Positions 27,559 to 30,000 of a stretch of 30,000 nucleotides of DNA are shown one piece after another (within the stretch, counting starts at the first letter, position 1; every line of letters begins with the position of its first letter). The notes beneath the pieces were generated by a model. The model ran no database searches. It was not told the origin of the DNA and saw nothing but the letters and a program-made list of their open reading frames with translations. Both the position numbers and the translations under genes were made by a program. Source of the stretch: a virus; the IMG/VR virus record IMGVR_UViG_3300045999_008007, positions 1-30,000 of that record. One strand, written 5' to 3'.

Positions 27559-28358
27559 GATTTCGCATTGACGATGAATTCATTGATGTTTATACAGAAA
27601 AAATTAATGAAGGATCAACTTTCATTAAAGATAAAAATATTTGTATCACTGGATTAGCTAGAAATATAGAATCTACTATTGATAATAGTCTTGAATATTT
27701 GAGTGCCATATGCTCATTATTCAATAGTTGTAATAGTGTAATTTTTGAAAATGATTCTACAGATAATACAAAAAATATTTTAACATCTTGGCAGAATAAA
27801 CATAATCATCTAATTTCCTATAGTCTTAATGCTACCCATCCAACTGGGAGTTCTAAATCTAGATTAAGAACAGAAGCTTTAGCAAAATATAGAAATATTT
27901 GCAAACAATTTATTGCTGATAAATTTACTAATTTAGATTATATTATGGTAATCGATTTAGATTTTCGTGGAATTGATATAAATGGCATATTAAATAGTTT
28001 TGGCTGGCTATCATCTTCTGAAATAGATGCCATTGTTGGATCATGCTATATGATTTTACAAGATGAACATAATAATAGAACAGCTTTAAATTATGACTCC
28101 TGGGCTTTTAGACAAAATTGGTGGAATGATAATCAAGAAAAAATGCCGTGGTTTTCTAGATGGTTTCCATTTATAGGATCTCCACCTATGAAAGTTAATA
28201 GTGCTTTTGGTGGTATTGGTATCTATAAAGCAGATCAGTATTTATCGTGTGATTATGAGGGTTATGATTGTGAACACGTATGTTTTCACAAAAATCTATA
28301 TAATAAATATATAAATTTTAATCTATGTCTTAATCCATCTCAACTTTTTATTATTTAA
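27555..28358 (+). CDS. GT-A glycosyltransferase, CMT1/GT69-like
   Basis: The product is 267 aa. NICITGLARNIESTIDNSLEYL (28-49, in parts) is followed by VIFENDSTDNT (62-72), then RTEALAKYRNICKQFI (105-120) and YIMVIDLDFRGI (129-140). This order (aRN, ExxSxDxT, R-LA-RN, D-D) resembles the CMT1 family of alpha-1,3-mannosyltransferases (GT69) more than GT2. DLDF is the metal motif. NSAFGGIGIYK and YDCEHVCFHKNLY form the C-terminal catalytic block with a His. If correct it would use GDP-mannose. It overlaps the upstream gene by 4 nt and is followed closely by GMP reductase. Confidence 0.7.
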   Translation: MRFRIDDEFIDVYTEKINEGSTFIKDKNICITGLARNIESTIDNSLEYLSAICSLFNSCNSVIFENDSTDNTKNILTSWQNKHNHLISYSLNATHPTGSSKSRLRTEALAKYRNICKQFIADKFTNLDYIMVIDLDFRGIDINGILNSFGWLSSSEIDAIVGSCYMILQDEHNNRTALNYDSWAFRQNWWNDNQEKMPWFSRWFPFIGSPPMKVNSAFGGIGIYKADQYLSCDYEGYDCEHVCFHKNLYNKYINFNLCLNPSQLFII

Positions 28359-28360
28359 TT

Positions 28361-29506
28361 ATGCAAAAAATTATAAATGAAATAAAACTAGATTTTGATG
28401 ATGTCCTTATTAGGCCCAAACGATCAACTCTTAAAAGTAGAGCAGAAGTTTGTGTATCCAGAACATTTAATTTTAAATATTCTCCCAGAGAATTAGCATG
28501 CATACCAATAATAGTGGCCAATATGGATACTGTTGGTACCTTAGAAATGGGTAAAGTATTATCCAAAAATCAAGCAATCACTTGCCTGCATAAGCATTAT
28601 GATCCTTCTGATTATATTAGTTTATATACTGATCCTAATATAGTAAATAAAAATTTAATATTTTATTCTGTTGGAACTGGTCATAAAGATATTGAAAAGA
28701 TGACAGAGGTATTTAATCAGATCAGACAAGTAAATGGACAATTGCCAAATATTTGTGTCGATGTGGCTAATGGTTATACAGAACAATTTGTAAAAACAGT
28801 AAGTCATATTCGTAAATTATATGAAGAAGTGATTATTATGGCTGGTAATGTGGTAACACCTGAAATGACAGAAGAATTGATTATTCATGGTAAAGTTGAT
28901 ATAGTCAAGGTTGGTATAGGGTCAGGCAGTGTTTGTACAACGCGTTTAAAAACTGGCGTAGGATACCCACAATTGAGCGCTGTAATGGAATGTGCTGATG
29001 CTGCTCATGGTCTTGGTGGTCATATTTGTTCTGATGGTGGCTGCAAAGTAGTTGGTGATGTTTGTAAAGCATTTGGCGCTAATGCTGATTTTGTAATGTT
29101 AGGTAGTATGTTTGCTGGATGTGATGAGTGTGAAGGAGAATGGGAATATGAATATAAATGCGTCATTAAACAGTCCAATCAAATTGATAAATATAAACAA
29201 ATTAATTGGTGGCAACCTAATGATCCAGGAACCTCTACTGAAAAACGCAAAATTGCACTTAAATATTATGGTATGAGTAGCAAAGACGCTATGGATAAAC
29301 ATCATAATGGAATCGCAAAATATAGAACAGCAGAAGGAAAATCTGTTATTGTTCCATATAAAGGTCCAGCAGAAAATACTTTATTAGATATTTATGGTGG
29401 TATTCGTAGTTCATGCACTTATATTGGTGCTAATAAAATTAAAGATTTTGGTAAAAAAACAACATTTATTCAAGTTAATAATACTCATAATAGGAAATAC
29501 GAATGA
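28361..29506 (+). CDS. guaC: GMP reductase
   Basis: The product is 381 aa, a little longer than E. coli GuaC (about 347). LDFDDVLIRPKRSTL (10-24), VANMDTVGT (52-60), YSVGTG (102-107), the catalytic-cysteine loop GIGSGSVCTTRLKTGVGYP (C192), SDGGC, FVMLGSMFAG, YYGMSS and VPYKGP with GGIRSSCTYIGA are all present; the VGYPQ after the cysteine and the absence of CBS domains favour GMP reductase over IMP dehydrogenase. It deaminates GMP to IMP with NADPH. A phage copy in a GDP-sugar-using gene set could recycle GMP or shift purines. A stretch near 258-288 (ECEGEWEYEYKCVIKQSNQ, in part) is an insertion compared with the core. It overlaps the next gene by 4 nt. Confidence 0.9.
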   Translation: MQKIINEIKLDFDDVLIRPKRSTLKSRAEVCVSRTFNFKYSPRELACIPIIVANMDTVGTLEMGKVLSKNQAITCLHKHYDPSDYISLYTDPNIVNKNLIFYSVGTGHKDIEKMTEVFNQIRQVNGQLPNICVDVANGYTEQFVKTVSHIRKLYEEVIIMAGNVVTPEMTEELIIHGKVDIVKVGIGSGSVCTTRLKTGVGYPQLSAVMECADAAHGLGGHICSDGGCKVVGDVCKAFGANADFVMLGSMFAGCDECEGEWEYEYKCVIKQSNQIDKYKQINWWQPNDPGTSTEKRKIALKYYGMSSKDAMDKHHNGIAKYRTAEGKSVIVPYKGPAENTLLDIYGGIRSSCTYIGANKIKDFGKKTTFIQVNNTHNRKYE

Positions 29507-30000
29507 AAAATCTTAATCTTAATTGTCCAATAGGTGGTACTGGCTATGGTATTACCTCATTAAATATTTTTAAATCATTAACTAATTTAGGATTAAATGT
29601 TTCTCTATTTCCTATTGGAAATAATATAGAATTAAATTATGAACAAGAGAAGATAATAGTTGAAAATGCTTTAAAGAATGCTGCATTTTTTGACCACAAT
29701 GCACCATGCTTAAAGATTTGGCATCAAAATGATCTTGCTAATAGAATTGGAAATGGGCATTTTTATGCGTTTCCATTTTTTGAAGTTGATAAATTAAATG
29801 ATAGAGAAAAACATCATTTAAATTATTGTGATTATATATTTGTCGCTTCAGAATGGGGTAAAAAAGTATTATTAAATAATGATATAAATAAAAAGATTTA
29901 TGTTGCACCTTTAGCAGTGGATCTTAATATTTTTAATATTCCTCCTAGAATTAAAATTAAAAATCGTAATTATGTATTTTTTCATATTGGTAAATGGTTG
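29503..30000 (+). CDS. GT4-like glycosyltransferase, N-terminal part (cut by window end)
   Basis: The frame starts at ATG 29503 (ATGA overlap with GMP reductase) and remains open to the end of the window, 166 codons. LNCPIGGTGYGITSLNIFKSL (6-26, in parts) is the N-terminal glycine-rich loop of GT4 enzymes (xxGxGYGxxxxN). YAFPFFEVDKLN and YIFVASEWGKKVLLNN (from about 110) match the strand-helix with SxWxxxxL, and IYVAPLAVDLNIF is the VxPxGVDxxxF linker of this group. The C-terminal nucleotide-sugar domain lies beyond the window. The glycan island therefore continues past base 30000. Confidence 0.75.
   Translation, partial: MKNLNLNCPIGGTGYGITSLNIFKSLTNLGLNVSLFPIGNNIELNYEQEKIIVENALKNAAFFDHNAPCLKIWHQNDLANRIGNGHFYAFPFFEVDKLNDREKHHLNYCDYIFVASEWGKKVLLNNDINKKIYVAPLAVDLNIFNIPPRIKIKNRNYVFFHIGKWL

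Noticed and set aside
28361-29506. IMP dehydrogenase as an alternative for the GMP reductase gene
   Set aside because: No CBS domains, and the VCTTRLKTGVGYPQ loop plus YYGMSS block fit GMP reductase better.
1-30000. CRISPR arrays, insertion sequences, rRNA genes or integrase/att sites
   Set aside because: No regularly spaced direct repeats, transposase or integrase reading frames or rRNA-like segments were seen.

Overview
The window looks like part of a large, AT-rich tailed bacteriophage genome. All convincing genes lie on the + strand, are packed tightly with many ATGA or TAATG stop-start overlaps, and carry bacterial-type Shine-Dalgarno sites (GGAGG or AGGAG). An adjacent rIIA/rIIB pair, a phage-type DNA ligase, tRNA genes, many small unknown genes and a virion-like protein support a phage with a bacterial host. 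The host cannot be named from the sequence.

Region 1 (1-8170) is early/middle-type. It has the C-terminal part of an ATP-dependent DNA ligase, a probable HhH-GPD DNA glycosylase, small genes (a basic 36-aa protein, a coiled coil, a PspC-domain protein, an HTH-like protein), a tRNA-Leu(UAA), a run of small unknowns including a kinase-fold protein, then the large rIIA-like ATPase and the rIIB-like protein. Three sigma70-like promoters with a shared extended sequence (602, 1885, 4455) drive sub-operons here. Two structured RNA segments (1923-1957, 2283-2361) and an odd tRNA-like element (8081-8168) are also present.

Region 2 (8174-10278) ends in a RuvB-type Holliday junction motor. It is preceded, with overlapping reading frames, by a small protein joining a zinc-ribbon-like Cys cluster to what looks like RuvA domain III, the part of RuvA that contacts RuvB. 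This may be a minimal replacement for RuvA.

Region 3 (10387-14088) is accessory/virion-like: a beta-rich protein with C1q-like features, an unknown protein, an HNH nuclease, a secreted trypsin-like serine protease with a TTG start, a promoter region containing an inverted repeat, several small proteins including a Cys-rich one, and a macro-domain protein.

Region 4 (14088-30000, continuing beyond the window) is a nearly unbroken glycan-biosynthesis island. It encodes GT11, GT6, GT4, GT2, HtrL/YibB-like, GT23-like and GT69-like glycosyltransferases, two tandem YGQPR/SGQPY-type putative transferases, a kinase plus nucleotidyltransferase-HAD fusion (LicA/LicC-like logic), a UDP-sugar dehydrogenase, two methyltransferases, a nucleoside deoxyribosyltransferase-like protein and GMP reductase. 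A small lipoprotein-like gene with its own strong promoter sits inside the island. No flippase, polymerase or initiating glycosyl-phosphate transferase is visible here. The island could therefore decorate an existing acceptor, such as host surface glycan or virion protein, rather than build a complete capsule, but the genes just outside the window would decide that.
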